Source: an uncultured Burkholderiales bacterium
GTDB taxonomy: Bacteria; Pseudomonadota; Gammaproteobacteria; Burkholderiales; Burkholderiaceae_A
Assembly (NCBI GenBank): GCA_937864175.1
Contig: CALMJH010000041.1
Location: forward strand, 124,001-188,000
Length of the DNA stretch: 64,000 bases
Direction: 5' to 3'
Shown: positions 1 to 9,684 of the stretch, piece by piece
Position numbering within the stretch: position 1 is the first letter of the stretch
Layout: every line of letters begins with the position of its first letter
The notes under the pieces: model-generated
What the model was told of the DNA's origin: nothing
What the model saw: only the letters and a program-made list of their open reading frames with translations
Database searches by the model: none
Translations under genes and position numbers: made by a program

Positions 1-142
1 AAAAGCCAGCCGCATGGGCATGGGGATGAGCAGGCGTTCCGTAGGCTTTGAGGCACTCGTCGACGAAACTCATCCGGACGCCCTTCGGGAGCACATGGGA
101 AATAAATCGATCATAGGACTGCTTCAGCAAATGGCATGCCAT
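1..142 (-). CDS. Partial ORF of unknown function, running off the window
   Basis: An open frame starts at an ATG at 142 on the minus strand and stays open to the window edge (47 codons seen). The translation begins MACHLLKQSYDRF and contains a His-rich stretch, AHPHAHAAG. A stop lies seven codons upstream of the ATG, and a GGAG sits about 10 nt before it. I do not recognise the family. The overlapping plus-strand ORF at 14-310 has no better support. Nothing else convincing is seen in the first 319 bases apart from inverted repeats. Seen: an open frame with a plausible composition. Inference: it may be the start of a real gene that continues beyond the window. Confidence 0.3.
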   Translation of the reverse strand, partial: MACHLLKQSYDRFISHVLPKGVRMSFVDECLKAYGTPAHPHAHAAGF

Positions 143-204
143 AGCACCATCGCTCCGGGACTAGCCATTTCGCTTGGCTTTAGAGCAGATGGGCACCTCG
201 GTCA

Positions 205-251
205 GCACCACTCTGGTGCGACAGCCGAGATCCGCCGGACAAGTCGCACCA
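205..251. repeat. Competing inverted repeats upstream of rlmJ
   Basis: GCACCA (205-210) pairs with TGGTGC (214-219) across a 3-nt loop. TGGTGCGAC (214-222) pairs perfectly with GTCGCACCA (243-251). The two stems share the middle arm, so they exclude each other. This could be a terminator-like or attenuator-like element before rlmJ. There is no T-tract, so the function is unknown. Confidence 0.3.
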
Positions 252-319
252 GCATAGGTCAAGCAGTTCCGATCTCTTGCAGAACCTGGAGCAGATCAAA
301 AAGCCGCTAGAGTAGACAG

Positions 320-1258
320 ATGCTCGCCTATCGACATGCCTTCCATGCCGGCAACCATGCCGATGTCCTCAAACACGCCGTCGCTCTCTACTGCCTGGAT
401 TACCTGCAACAAAAGCCTGTGGCCCTGACAGTGGTCGACACCCATGCCGGTGCTGGCCGCTATGCAGTTGACGCCAGGCTGGTACGTGACAAGGCAGAAT
501 TCCAGACGGGCGTTGGACGGCTCTGGCCCATGAAATCAACCGGAATGCCCGACCTTCTTCGCCGGTACCTGGATGCTGTTCGAGAAGTCCAGCAGGAGAT
601 GCGGGAAGACGCCCCAACACCAGACGCGACCCTGCAATGGATTCCTGGGTCACCCCTGCTGCTGGCCAGGGCGCTGCGGCCACTCGACAGCCTAAGAGCC
701 TACGAACTGCACCCGACCGACCACCCCATTCTGGAGGACACCCTGCGCCCCTTTGGCCGCAAAGTGAAGGCCTTCAAGGCCGACGGCTTCGAGGCCCTCA
801 AGTCGGCGCTCCCGCCAATCTCCAGACGTGGATTGGTCCTGATGGACCCCTCGTTTGAACTCAAGACTGACTACGACAAGGCCATCGCCTGCCTTCGAGA
901 TGCCCTGGCGCGGTTTTCCTCGGGCTGTTACGTCATCTGGCTGCCCATGGTTCAGAGATTCGAGGTGGATCGCTTTGTCCGTCAGGCCATGGTTTTGCCG
1001 GTACAGAATCGACTTCACCTAGCCCTCCGGGTCCGAGACCCACTCAAGGATGGGCTGGGGCTGATGGGCAGCCACCTTATCGTCTTAAATCCCCCCTTTG
1101 GCCTGCAAGAGGCCTGCCAGCAGGCCCTGCCCTGGCTGGTCAAGCAACTCGGTCAAGATGCCTCCGCAGGCTTTGAACTCCTGACAGAGGCCAAGCCTTT
1201 CGTGCCCGCAGCCGGTCGCGAAAAGTCTAGGGCTAGCCCGACCCGTCGGTCCAAATAA
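320..1258 (+). CDS. rlmJ: 23S rRNA (adenine-2030-N6)-methyltransferase RlmJ
   Basis: This SAM-dependent enzyme methylates N6 of A2030 in 23S rRNA. The N-terminus MLAYRHAFHAGNHADVLKH is the family signature, followed by the SAM-binding region DTHAGAGRY near residue 41. The catalytic N6-adenine MTase motif appears as DPSFE near residue 176, where DPPY/DPSY-type motifs are usual. At 312 aa it is somewhat longer than the roughly 280 aa of the E. coli protein, through a basic C-terminal tail. It stands alone, transcribed away from the partial gene on its left, and is followed by a good intrinsic terminator. The RBS is weak (AGTAGACAG before the ATG). Confidence 0.93.
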   Translation: MLAYRHAFHAGNHADVLKHAVALYCLDYLQQKPVALTVVDTHAGAGRYAVDARLVRDKAEFQTGVGRLWPMKSTGMPDLLRRYLDAVREVQQEMREDAPTPDATLQWIPGSPLLLARALRPLDSLRAYELHPTDHPILEDTLRPFGRKVKAFKADGFEALKSALPPISRRGLVLMDPSFELKTDYDKAIACLRDALARFSSGCYVIWLPMVQRFEVDRFVRQAMVLPVQNRLHLALRVRDPLKDGLGLMGSHLIVLNPPFGLQEACQQALPWLVKQLGQDASAGFELLTEAKPFVPAAGREKSRASPTRRSK

Positions 1259-1261
1259 AAA

Positions 1262-1290
1262 GGGAGGTGTGGTGCACCTCCCTTTGTTTT
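1262..1290 (+). terminator. Intrinsic terminator of rlmJ
   Basis: GGGAGGTG (1262-1269) pairs perfectly with CACCTCCC (1275-1282) around a 5-nt loop, and is followed by TTTGTTTT. It starts 4 nt after the rlmJ stop codon. Confidence 0.9.
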
Positions 1291-1337
1291 TCATGCGGAC
1301 GGATGGATCACACCCGTCGCCTCCCCCTTTGTTGTCG

Positions 1338-1365
1338 CCAGTCCCTGGGGGTTGCCAGGGACTGG
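1338..1365 (-). terminator. Hairpin downstream of aceA, probable terminator
   Basis: CCAGTCCCTGG (1338-1348) and CCAGGGACTGG (1355-1365) form a perfect 11-bp stem with a 6-nt loop, 44 bp past the aceA stop. It lies between two converging genes. No long T-run follows on the minus strand, so it may act as an mRNA 3' stabiliser or a weak terminator. Confidence 0.6.
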
Positions 1366-1408
1366 GGTCTCCTCCTCAGAAGTCTTGAATCGAGTCTGGC
1401 TTCGGGGC

Positions 1409-2731
1409 TTAGGCCACCTTTTTAGAACCAGCCTTGTTGTCGAAGAACTGCTCGTCCTCGGTTGATCCGTGCAGGGCCGCGGTGGACGCATCCCGCTCGA
1501 TGGTGGTGGTCACGGCATCGAAGTAACCCGTGCCAACCTCGCGCTGGTGCTTCACTGCGGTGAAGCCTTTTTCGGCCGCAGCAAACTCGGCCTGTTGCAG
1601 CTCGACGAAGGCGGTCATGTTGTTGCGGGCATAGCCGTGGGCCAGATTGAACATGGAGTAGTTCAGGCTATGGAAGCCGGCCAGGGTGATGAACTGGAAC
1701 TTGTAGCCCATGGCGCCGAGTTCGCGTTGGAACTTGGCAATGGTGGCGTCATCAAGGTTCTTCTTCCAGTTAAACGAGGGCGAGCAGTTGTAGGCCAGCA
1801 GCTTGCCGGGGAACTGCTTGTGGATGGCCTCGGCGAATGCACGGGCATAGGCCAGGTCTGGAGTGCCGGTCTCGCACCAGATCATGTCGGCATAGGGCGC
1901 ATAGGCCAGGCCACGGGAGATGGCCTGCTCGAGGCCATTCTTGGTGCGATAGAAGCCCTCGATGGTCCGCTCACCCGTCAGGAAGGGCTGGTCGTTGTCA
2001 TCGACATCGGAGGTGACCAGGTCGGCTGCCTCGGCATCGGTACGGGCCAGCAGGACTGTGGGCACACCCATGACATCTGCGGCGAGTCGGGCAGCGACGA
2101 GCTTAGCCACCGCCTCACGTGTCGGCACCAAGACCTTGCCGCCCATGTGTCCACACTTCTTCACAGAGGCCAGCTGGTCTTCAAAGTGCACGCCCGATGC
2201 GCCGGCATCGATCATGGACTTCATGAGTTCGAAGGCATTGAGTACGCCGCCAAAGCCTGCCTCGGCGTCGGCCACGATGGGCAGGAAGTAGTCGATGTAA
2301 TCGGCGTCGGATGGGTTCTTGCCCTCCATCCACTGAATCTGGTCGCAACGGGTCAGCGTGCTGTTGATGCGACGGACCACTGAGGGAACGGAGTTGGCGG
2401 GGTAAAGCGACTGGTCGGGGTACATCTCGCCAGCCAGGTTGGCGTCACCAGCGACCTGCCAGCCTGAGAGGTAGACGGCCTTCAGGCCAGCTTTGGCCTG
2501 CTGCATGGCCTGGTTACCCGTGAGGGCGCCCAGGGAGTTGATGAAGGGCTCGTTGTTGACGAGGTTCCAGAGCTTCTCGGCGCCGCGCTTGGCCAGGGTG
2601 TGCTCGGGCTGAAGAGACCCACGCAGACGGACCACATCCTCAGCGGTGTAGCCGCGCTTGATGCCGCGCCAGCGTGGGTTTTCGGACCAGTCTTTTTGAA
2701 GTTTTTGGGCTTCTTGTTCACGAGACATCAT
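1409..2731 (-). CDS. aceA: Isocitrate lyase (glyoxylate shunt)
   Basis: Cleaves isocitrate to glyoxylate and succinate, letting the cell grow on acetate or fatty acids and bypass the CO2-losing TCA steps. At 440 aa it has the length of the standard bacterial enzyme. The catalytic loop motif [17 protein letters not shown] is visible near residue 190, and the conserved [11 protein letters not shown] segment lies near residue 315. The first ATG is chosen because AGGAG lies 7 nt upstream. The upstream region is AT-rich and carries short GTGAAAT/ATTTCAC repeats that may be regulator sites. Malate synthase is not in the window. Confidence 0.95.
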   Translation of the reverse strand: MMSREQEAQKLQKDWSENPRWRGIKRGYTAEDVVRLRGSLQPEHTLAKRGAEKLWNLVNNEPFINSLGALTGNQAMQQAKAGLKAVYLSGWQVAGDANLAGEMYPDQSLYPANSVPSVVRRINSTLTRCDQIQWMEGKNPSDADYIDYFLPIVADAEAGFGGVLNAFELMKSMIDAGASGVHFEDQLASVKKCGHMGGKVLVPTREAVAKLVAARLAADVMGVPTVLLARTDAEAADLVTSDVDDNDQPFLTGERTIEGFYRTKNGLEQAISRGLAYAPYADMIWCETGTPDLAYARAFAEAIHKQFPGKLLAYNCSPSFNWKKNLDDATIAKFQRELGAMGYKFQFITLAGFHSLNYSMFNLAHGYARNNMTAFVELQQAEFAAAEKGFTAVKHQREVGTGYFDAVTTTIERDASTAALHGSTEDEQFFDNKAGSKKVA

Positions 2732-2964
2732 GAGAGAACTCCTTTAAAGAGAATTTGGTGCTCTTATCCTAGGGGTTCTGCTGCCTCGCATCAGCAACTT
2801 TTGTGAAATATTTAAAAAAAATTACTTCGTAAAAACATATATTTATGTCCATATTTCACGATACAAAAAGCTACTTTGCACAATGAGAAAACCCAAGACC
2901 GTCTTGCAGCATTCTTATTTCACATCATGAAAACATGGTTTTGCAGTGTGAAAGATTGCGAGGG
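2732..2964. promoter_or_regulatory. AT-rich aceA upstream region with inverted 7-mers
   Basis: This intergenic stretch separates the aceA start from the 3' end of the ABC operon. It is strikingly AT-rich (2805-2900) compared with its surroundings. It contains GTGAAAT at 2803-2809 and its inverse ATTTCAC at 2853-2859 and again at 2917-2923. These are candidate operator half-sites for an acetate or carbon-source regulator; which regulator cannot be told. The aceA promoter must lie here. Confidence 0.45.
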
Positions 2965-5514
2965 TTAACCCGTGGCCTGGCGCAGGACATTCATCGAGGG
3001 TGTCGAGCTGACCTCCCGCAGAACCAGCCATCCCCCCAGCCAGGCCAGGCCCATGCCCGCCAACATCAGCTGCCCCATCCGGGCCGGATTCAGACCCACC
3101 TGAAGGTCAAAGGCCATCTGGGCCACGGCCCAGCCCATGGCCTGGGACCAGAGGGCGGCAGCCAGGCCCGCCACTGCCCCCAAGACCAGGAGTTCGAGTT
3201 GCTGCGCCTGTCGCAACTGTTGACGAGAGGCCCCCAGAGCTCGCAGCAGCCCCACCTCCCTCAGCCGTGAGGCCTTGCTGACCGACAAGGCCGTCACCAG
3301 AATGAGGCCGCCGGCCAGGAGACTAAAGAGAAACAGCGACTGAATCGCAAAGCCCGTCTGGTCGAGAATCTGTCGGAGCTGGGCCAAAAGGCTCTCCAGG
3401 TTGACCACGGTCAGAGACGGAAACTCCCCAGACAGACGGTCGATGGCCGCCGAGGCCTCCGGCGAAACGTAGAAAGACGTGATCAGGGTCTGGGCCTGGT
3501 CTTGAATGAGGCTTGGACTCAAGACCATAAAAAAGTTGACGGCCATGGAATCCCACCGCAGGAACCGAATGCTCGTGACGGTGGCCACCACCGACTCCCC
3601 CGCCACATCAAAACCAAGTCGATCCCCAAGGGCCAGACCCAGCGATCGGGCGAGACTCTGCTCAACGGAGACCTCAGCCTGGTCTGGCCTGAGCGCGCGC
3701 CCCTCGACCAGTTGGTTATGACGAGGAATGGACTCGGCATAAGAGAGATTGAGCTCGCGGTCGAGTTGACGCTTGGCCCGTTCATCAGCGAAGTCATCCG
3801 GACCAATGGGCCGATCGTTCAGGCTCACCAGCCGTCCTCGGACCATGGGATAGAGCTCCAGGTCCTTTACGCCCAAGTCCTTCAGACGAGTCTCCACAGC
3901 GGACCGTTCGTCGGGCAGGATGTTAAGGACAAAGCGATTGGGAGCCTGCTGCGGCAGACTACGGCCCCAGGCGTCTAATAGGTCTGCACGCAGAAAGATC
4001 AGCAACCCCAGGGCCCCAAGCGCCAGGGTCAGTCCAAGACCCTGCAAGACCATGGCTCCTCGACGACGACGAAGAGACTGCTCCAAGGCGTAGGTGGTCC
4101 ATGATTTCACCGAGCGACGCCCAAGCAGAAGGGCAAGCCCCGAGAAGAGGCCGTAGAGCAGCAGCGCTGCCAACCCCGCCAAGACCGCGAACCCCAGACC
4201 CACGGCCAGTCCGAGACGTCCATCACCACTGCCCACCCAGAGCAGCGCCGCCAGCCCAGTCAAGAGCAGAAGGCCCTGCCAGGCGACGGGCCAGAGGCGA
4301 GACCAGACAGACCTCCTCGGTCCTGCAGGAGTAGCGCCACTCAGCCCCCCCTGCCGATCGACCTCGGCGGCGCCGCGTAACCCCACCACCGGGCTGACAC
4401 GGATGGCCGTCGAGACCGCAGGCCAGGCCAGCAGAGCCACCATGCCAATGGCCAGACAGAGGGCCTGAAGGCTGGGCTCAAAGACCAAGTTCCAGACAAA
4501 CGGCAGGGGCCGGCCCAGCCATTCCGAAAGCAACGCGGCCAGCCCCGTGCTAAAGCCGAGCCCCAGCAACAGACCCAGAAGGGTTCCCAGCAGAGTGGTG
4601 AGGCCAAGCCGCGTCAGCCAATAGACCTGAAGGGTTCGGGCTGTCGCACCCGTGGCCTTCAGAACGGCCAGTCCCTGCAGGGACTGCTGGGCCATCTGAC
4701 GAGCTGCAAGGGCTAAGGAGACGCTGGACATCAACAGGACCACCATGCCTGAGAGCCCCAGAAAACGCTGGGCCCGAGTGAGGGTCTCTTTGAGTGCCGG
4801 ACGGGCATTGTCCAGCGTCTCAAATCGCTGGCCAGCCTCGATGAGTGGACCCACCTCTGCATCGAAGCGGCTGAGAGCTCCAACCTCTCCAGAGACCCAG
4901 AGTCGGTAACTGATGCGACTACCGGCGGTCTGCAGTCCTGTCTCCTGGAGTGTCTCCAGACGCATCAGGACTCTGGGGGAGAAATTAACAAAGCCCAGGC
5001 CCCGGTCGGGCTCTTGGAGAATCCACCCCGACACACGAAAACTTAGTCGCCCAAGATCGATCTGGTCGCCCAGCCTGACGCCAAGGCGCGGCCCAAGGCT
5101 CTGGTCAAGGTAGACATCCCGCAGGCCCAGGGGGCGGTCCGCCTCCACCTGGAGACGCCCACGCAAGGGATAGGCGGGCTCGACCGCCTTGACGGCCACC
5201 AGCGCGGAATCGGTAGGACCCAGCACCATGGACGGAAACTGGGCACCCCGAGTGGTTTGCAAACCAAGTCGCTGGGCCGAGGCCTGCCAGGACTCAGGCC
5301 AAGGACGGTCTGAGACCAGCAGGCGATCGGCGCCGAGACTGGCCTGTGCATCCGCGAACAAGGCGAACTCAACACGTTTGGCCAGAAAGCCAACCGCCGA
5401 GATGGCGGCGACAGTGACCACCAAGACTGCGACCATGAGCCGAAGCGGCAACGACCGGCGATCGCGCCAGGCCAGCCACCAACCAAAGCGCCAACTCAGA
5501 GGGCTAGGCTGCAC
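2965..5514 (-). CDS. Large FtsX-type ABC transporter permease (YbbP-like)
   Basis: Inner-membrane permease of about 849 aa with several predicted spans and two FtsX-type modules, resembling the YbbP / lipoprotein-release family. One N-terminal span (about residues 20-45) precedes a large periplasmic domain. A first hydrophobic bundle lies around 255-450, a second periplasmic domain follows, and a C-terminal three-span bundle ends the protein. I place the start at the GTG at 5514, because GGAGG sits 6 nt upstream; an in-frame TTG at 5535 is possible. It overlaps the upstream permease by 11 nt and is the last gene of the operon. Substrate unknown: such systems export or extract lipids, lipoproteins or peptides, or act as mechanotransmission machines. 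Confidence 0.8.
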   Translation of the reverse strand: MQPSPLSWRFGWWLAWRDRRSLPLRLMVAVLVVTVAAISAVGFLAKRVEFALFADAQASLGADRLLVSDRPWPESWQASAQRLGLQTTRGAQFPSMVLGPTDSALVAVKAVEPAYPLRGRLQVEADRPLGLRDVYLDQSLGPRLGVRLGDQIDLGRLSFRVSGWILQEPDRGLGFVNFSPRVLMRLETLQETGLQTAGSRISYRLWVSGEVGALSRFDAEVGPLIEAGQRFETLDNARPALKETLTRAQRFLGLSGMVVLLMSSVSLALAARQMAQQSLQGLAVLKATGATARTLQVYWLTRLGLTTLLGTLLGLLLGLGFSTGLAALLSEWLGRPLPFVWNLVFEPSLQALCLAIGMVALLAWPAVSTAIRVSPVVGLRGAAEVDRQGGLSGATPAGPRRSVWSRLWPVAWQGLLLLTGLAALLWVGSGDGRLGLAVGLGFAVLAGLAALLLYGLFSGLALLLGRRSVKSWTTYALEQSLRRRRGAMVLQGLGLTLALGALGLLIFLRADLLDAWGRSLPQQAPNRFVLNILPDERSAVETRLKDLGVKDLELYPMVRGRLVSLNDRPIGPDDFADERAKRQLDRELNLSYAESIPRHNQLVEGRALRPDQAEVSVEQSLARSLGLALGDRLGFDVAGESVVATVTSIRFLRWDSMAVNFFMVLSPSLIQDQAQTLITSFYVSPEASAAIDRLSGEFPSLTVVNLESLLAQLRQILDQTGFAIQSLFLFSLLAGGLILVTALSVSKASRLREVGLLRALGASRQQLRQAQQLELLVLGAVAGLAAALWSQAMGWAVAQMAFDLQVGLNPARMGQLMLAGMGLAWLGGWLVLREVSSTPSMNVLRQATG

Positions 5515-6673
5515 GCAGGGCCTCCACAATGGCAATCCGTGAGGCCCGAATTGCTGGCAGCATCCCGCCCACCGTGCCCATCAAAATCGAGAAGACCAGG
5601 GCCTGAGCGACGATGCCTGGAGTCAGCAGAAATCCAAACGAGAGTTCAGAAAAGCTCTGGAAGTTGGTGGTGGAAAACTCGATGGCCTGCATGAGACTGG
5701 CCAGACCTAGCCCTATGGCCCCTCCGACCAGAGAGAGAGAGATGGCCTCGGCGAGGAAAGCCAGCAAGATGGCCCGTCGTGCAAAGCCAAGGGCTCGAAG
5801 GGTGCCAATCTCGGCGACCCGAGTGGCTACCGCAGCCTGCATGGTGATGGTCGCCCCAATGACCGCTCCGATGGAAAAGATCACCGTCAGTGTGAGCCCA
5901 AGAATCTTAATAAAACGAGACAGCGTCTCGGACTGGTCCTCGTAGAAGGCCCGTTCTGACTTGGCCTGCAGGGGCAGCCGCGGATCGCTCTTGACCCGTT
6001 GGGCAAAGGCCTCTGCACTGGCGGGGTCCATCAGCCGCACAATGACACTGGAGTAACTGGTTCGCCGAAAAGATTGGCGCAGGACATCGGCGTCGGCCCA
6101 TAGCTCGCTGTCAAAGCCGCTTCCGCCCGAATCAAAGACACCCACGACTCGCCAATCACGGCCGGCGAATCGGACGGAGCCACCTAATTCCAGGCCAACG
6201 AACTGGGCTGAGGCGGATCGGCCTGCCATGACCTCGTCTGTCCCAGGACGAGGAGCACGGCCCGCCGTCAAAGCCACCTGACGACGGAGGTCTCGGCCTG
6301 CCTGTGAGAGCCCCCGAATCACGAGGTTAGACGGCCTGCCCGTCTCGCGTTTGTCCAAGTTCACCAAGACCACGGTCTCATAGGAGACAAGGGGCTCAAT
6401 CTGGCTGGCCACCTCGGGAAAGCTCGCCACAATCGAGGCCTGGAGGGGGTCGATAGAACTCTGGACCTCGGTGGCCGTGCCCTGGCGGGTGACCACCATG
6501 TTGTCGGCCTCACCCGTGTTGACCAGAGTATTGCGAAGACCCGCCTCAAGCATGAGGACTGCCGCAAAGACATAGACCACCAGGGCCATGCCCAGGGCCG
6601 TGAGGAGCGTTGTGGTCTTTCGGACCCAGAGATTTCGAAGGCTGTAGGAGAGCGGAACACCACCGAAGGCCAT
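5504..6673 (-). CDS. FtsX-type ABC transporter permease (MacB-like), second of three
   Basis: 389-aa inner-membrane permease of the MacB/LolC type. It has an N-terminal span (about residues 18-42, TTLLTALGMALVVYVF), a periplasmic domain of roughly 210 residues, and three C-terminal spans from about residue 258. It ends with the typical RIAIVEALRA tail of FtsX permeases, which matches the tail of its neighbour (RIRIVEGLRAI); the two probably form a heterodimer. It lies 14 nt downstream of the first permease and shares the ATPase encoded in the operon. RBS weak. Confidence 0.85.
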   Translation of the reverse strand: MAFGGVPLSYSLRNLWVRKTTTLLTALGMALVVYVFAAVLMLEAGLRNTLVNTGEADNMVVTRQGTATEVQSSIDPLQASIVASFPEVASQIEPLVSYETVVLVNLDKRETGRPSNLVIRGLSQAGRDLRRQVALTAGRAPRPGTDEVMAGRSASAQFVGLELGGSVRFAGRDWRVVGVFDSGGSGFDSELWADADVLRQSFRRTSYSSVIVRLMDPASAEAFAQRVKSDPRLPLQAKSERAFYEDQSETLSRFIKILGLTLTVIFSIGAVIGATITMQAAVATRVAEIGTLRALGFARRAILLAFLAEAISLSLVGGAIGLGLASLMQAIEFSTTNFQSFSELSFGFLLTPGIVAQALVFSILMGTVGGMLPAIRASRIAIVEALRAA

Positions 6674-6687
6674 GTTTTTTCCACACG

Positions 6688-7845
6688 CTAGATGGCGCGC
6701 AGTCCCTCCACGATCCGAATGCGATAACTCTTGATGGCCGGCCAGAGAGCTGCAAAGACGCCCGTTACCAAGGCCGCCACCATCTGCATGGCATTGGTCT
6801 CAAGAGAGACGACGAAACTCTTAAAGAGCGTACCGGTGGCTGAGTGAAAGAGGCTGGCCAGGGGATAGGTCACGGCAATGCCGATGAGCCCCCCAATAAC
6901 CGCCAGCAGCATTGACTCTGCAGCAATGAGGCCCGCCACAAAGGCAGGCGAAAAGCCCAGTGCTTTGAGGGTTGCATACTCGCTGGTCCGCTCCCGGGCG
7001 GTCATGCTCATGGTGTTGGCCATGACCGCCATAATGATCAGAATCACCACGTACGAGACGGCACGAATGGCCACCACGATGGCCTCCGTCATGGCGACAA
7101 AACCCAGCTGAAAGGCCTGCTCAGTCTCGGTCAGAGTCTCCTTGGGTGAGTTCTGAAAAAGGCCATCAATGGCCAGACCAACTGCTGCGGCCTGGTCAGC
7201 GCCGGTCACGCTGGTGATAAAGACCCCCACGCTGTCGGCATCTCTGGAGAGGTTGCGGCGCTTGATCTCCTCATTCAGGTAGGCCCAGTTGAAGTACATC
7301 TTGTTGGTGTCGGTTTTTTCTTCAGCCCCCTCGTAGATTCCGGCGATCAGAAACTCCCACTGCCCGGGGAAGAGTTGGCCCTTGAGCGTGATCATGTCTC
7401 CAACCCGGAACCCATAGGTGTCGGCCAGTCGCCGGCCCACCACCGCACTGCGCCGGTCCCGAATAAATTTGGACATCTCCTGGTCGGTCAGACGGTATTC
7501 CGGATAGATGCGAAAGTAAGACTCGGGATCGACCGCGAACTGAGGAAAGAAATTCTTGTTGTCCTTGTAGACCCCACCGAACCATCGGGAGATGCTCATC
7601 GCCTGGACACCATCGACCTGACGAATCCGGTCGCCGTAGGAGAGCGGCAGGGGGAAGATGAGCGAGACCGCACTACGGGTAATGAGCCTGGCCTGACTGG
7701 CAGACTCCGCACCCGAATACCAGGCCCGAACCACCGTAGAGAGCAGTCCAAAGGCCAGGACCGCCACAACCAGGCCGGCCAGCGTAAGCAGCGCCCGACC
7801 ACGGTTGCGCCAGATGTTCAGAAAGACAAGTCTTGCCAGCAGCAT
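6688..7845 (-). CDS. FtsX-type ABC transporter permease (MacB-like), first of three
   Basis: About 385 aa. N-terminal span near residues 15-38, a periplasmic domain, and three C-terminal spans, the FtsX/MacB topology. The ATG at 7845 (MLLARLVFLNIWRNRG) is taken as the start because it follows the ATPase stop by 7 nt and begins right before the usual NIWRNR motif. An in-frame TTG at 7875 inside the ATPase gene is the alternative. Pairs naturally with the downstream 389-aa permease. Confidence 0.85.
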   Translation of the reverse strand: MLLARLVFLNIWRNRGRALLTLAGLVVAVLAFGLLSTVVRAWYSGAESASQARLITRSAVSLIFPLPLSYGDRIRQVDGVQAMSISRWFGGVYKDNKNFFPQFAVDPESYFRIYPEYRLTDQEMSKFIRDRRSAVVGRRLADTYGFRVGDMITLKGQLFPGQWEFLIAGIYEGAEEKTDTNKMYFNWAYLNEEIKRRNLSRDADSVGVFITSVTGADQAAAVGLAIDGLFQNSPKETLTETEQAFQLGFVAMTEAIVVAIRAVSYVVILIIMAVMANTMSMTARERTSEYATLKALGFSPAFVAGLIAAESMLLAVIGGLIGIAVTYPLASLFHSATGTLFKSFVVSLETNAMQMVAALVTGVFAALWPAIKSYRIRIVEGLRAI

Positions 7846-7852
7846 GGGTGGG

Positions 7853-8566
7853 TTAGCCGCCGCCTGCTTGGACAACGGACCCCTTCGAGGTCTCGGTCTC
7901 GTCGGCCATCAGCTGGCCCTTCTCGAGATGCACAATCCGGCTGGCGGCGTCTGCCGCCTTGGGGTCATGGGTCACCATGACGATGGTCTTGCCCCGTTCT
8001 TGGTTAAGCCGCTGGAGCATGGCCAGAATGTCCTGGGCTGACTTCCGATCGAGATCGCCGGTGGGCTCATCGGCCACGATAAGACTGGGATTGGTAATGA
8101 GGGCCCGGGCAATCGCGACCCGCTGCTGCTGGCCACCCGAGAGCTCGCTTGGAATGTGGCCCGCGCGATCCGCAAGGCCCACAGCCGCCAGGGCCTCTGC
8201 CACCTGGGCCGACCGCTGGGCGGCCGGCAGGTCGGAGAGGGTCAGGGGAAGGGCGACGTTTTCTGCGGCGGTCAGCACTGGAATGAGGTTGTAGAACTGG
8301 AAAACAAATCCAACATGCTTTGCGCGCCACCGAGCCAAGGAGGCCTCATCGAGCTGTCCAATGTCGATGCCATCGATGCGAATGGTGCCGGCGGTTGGAC
8401 GATCGATTCCTGCAATGAGGTTAAGCAGGGTGCTTTTGCCCGAGCCCGAGGGCCCCATGAGCGCAACGAACTCGCCATCCTGGACGGTCAGGTCGAGACG
8501 ATCGAGGACCACAATGGACTGGTCTCCCCGTTGATACGACTTGCCCAGTTGTTCAACCTGAATCAC
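7853..8566 (-). CDS. ABC transporter ATP-binding protein (LolD/MacB family)
   Basis: 237-aa cytoplasmic ATPase. Walker [10 protein letters not shown] near residue 38, the Q-loop region [18 protein letters not shown], signature [15 protein letters not shown] near 143, Walker [13 protein letters not shown] near 162, and H-loop VTHD near 195 are all intact. The spacing and the TGDLD motif place it with LolD/MacB/FtsE-type ATPases. It starts with GTG, which overlaps the adaptor gene's stop codon as GTGA. It should energise all three permeases encoded downstream. Confidence 0.93.
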   Translation of the reverse strand: MIQVEQLGKSYQRGDQSIVVLDRLDLTVQDGEFVALMGPSGSGKSTLLNLIAGIDRPTAGTIRIDGIDIGQLDEASLARWRAKHVGFVFQFYNLIPVLTAAENVALPLTLSDLPAAQRSAQVAEALAAVGLADRAGHIPSELSGGQQQRVAIARALITNPSLIVADEPTGDLDRKSAQDILAMLQRLNQERGKTIVMVTHDPKAADAASRIVHLEKGQLMADETETSKGSVVQAGGG

Positions 8567-9684
8567 GGCTTGGACAACCTCACACGCTGTCCATCGCGAA
8601 GCCCCTTGGCTGGTCGCAAGACCACGCGCTGATTGGCCTTGAGCATCGGGGTGGGGACCAGCTCTCCAAGGGATTTCGACGGGCTGGGAAGAACCACCCG
8701 CTGGAGCCGTCCGGATTCAATGACAAAGACAGCCGACTCCGACCCCTGCTGGACCACCGCCGCCTGATTCACACCCACGATCGGCGCGCGCTGATCGGCC
8801 GCCAGGGCCTGCTCAAGGAAGGAGACCTTGGCCGACATGTCCGGCAAGACCCGTGGATCGATCTGGTTAAAGCGCAGTTTGACGAGCCGGGTGGCCTTGG
8901 CCCGATCGATGGTGGGCACCATCCGGGCGACGACACCGGGGAAGCGCTCGCCGGGCAGCGCATCCAGACCAATCTCAACAGGCTGGCCAATTCGAATCTT
9001 GGCCAGGCTCGACTCGGAGACATCGGCCTCGACCTCCAGGGTCGACATGTCAGCGATGGTGACCACCGCCCCCTTGCTGTCAGCGGCCGAAGAGAAAGGC
9101 GTGATGTTGTCGCCCACGTTGGCATTCTTGGTCAGCACCACCCCGTCAAAGGGGGCCCGAATCTCTGATTGATCGAAGGCCGCCTGAGAGACCGCCTGGG
9201 CCGCTGCGGCAGCCGTCTGCTGAGCCTTGGCCTTCTCGAAACGTGCCTTGACAGAGTCGAAGGCCGCCTGCGAGATGTACTGCTTGGCCAGCAGCGACTT
9301 CGAGCGGTCGAACTCTCGGCCCGCATCGTCTAACTCGGCCTGGGCCAGTCCCACCTGGGCCTTGGCCTGGGCCAACTGGGCCGTCAACTCCTGACGCTCC
9401 AGCCTGGCCAGAAGCTGGCCCTGTTTCACCACAGAGCCCTCGGCGACGCCGAGCCACTCGAGGCGGCCCTGGGCCTTGGTGGAAATGGCGGCCTTGCGTT
9501 GGGCGACCACATAGCCGCTGGCGTTCAGGCTGGCCATTAGGGCTGACGGAAAGGCCGTCACCACTGGGGTGGAGTCGACCTCAACGGGCCGTGTCTGCTG
9601 CCAGCCGAGGCCGGCTAAAAGAACGACCGTGAGGACAAGGAGGAGCTTAACTCTAAGGGAGATTTTTTTGAGCTTTGACCACAT
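8563..9684 (-). CDS. HlyD/MacA-type periplasmic adaptor (membrane fusion protein)
   Basis: 373 aa. N-terminal signal anchor (VKLLLVLTVVLLAGLGW, about residues 13-29), then a lipoyl/barrel-sandwich region split by an Ala/Gln/Lys-rich alpha-helical hairpin (about residues 100-170), then a beta-barrel domain with the typical APFDGVVLTKNANVGDNI segment near residue 175. This is the architecture of adaptors that link an inner-membrane ABC pump to an outer-membrane channel. The gene starts directly after the stop codon of the SUMF1-like gene. No outer-membrane channel gene is in the window. Confidence 0.9.
   Translation of the reverse strand: MWSKLKKISLRVKLLLVLTVVLLAGLGWQQTRPVEVDSTPVVTAFPSALMASLNASGYVVAQRKAAISTKAQGRLEWLGVAEGSVVKQGQLLARLERQELTAQLAQAKAQVGLAQAELDDAGREFDRSKSLLAKQYISQAAFDSVKARFEKAKAQQTAAAAAQAVSQAAFDQSEIRAPFDGVVLTKNANVGDNITPFSSAADSKGAVVTIADMSTLEVEADVSESSLAKIRIGQPVEIGLDALPGERFPGVVARMVPTIDRAKATRLVKLRFNQIDPRVLPDMSAKVSFLEQALAADQRAPIVGVNQAAVVQQGSESAVFVIESGRLQRVVLPSPSKSLGELVPTPMLKANQRVVLRPAKGLRDGQRVRLSKP

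Noticed and set aside
14-310. 98-codon plus-strand frame before rlmJ
   Set aside because: No SD, no family resemblance, and it runs over the inverted repeats. The minus-strand partial frame has a more protein-like composition.
1469-2383. 304-codon open frame on the plus strand opposite aceA
   Set aside because: It is a shadow of the GC-rich codon pattern of aceA on the other strand; the translation has no recognisable family and aceA is certain.
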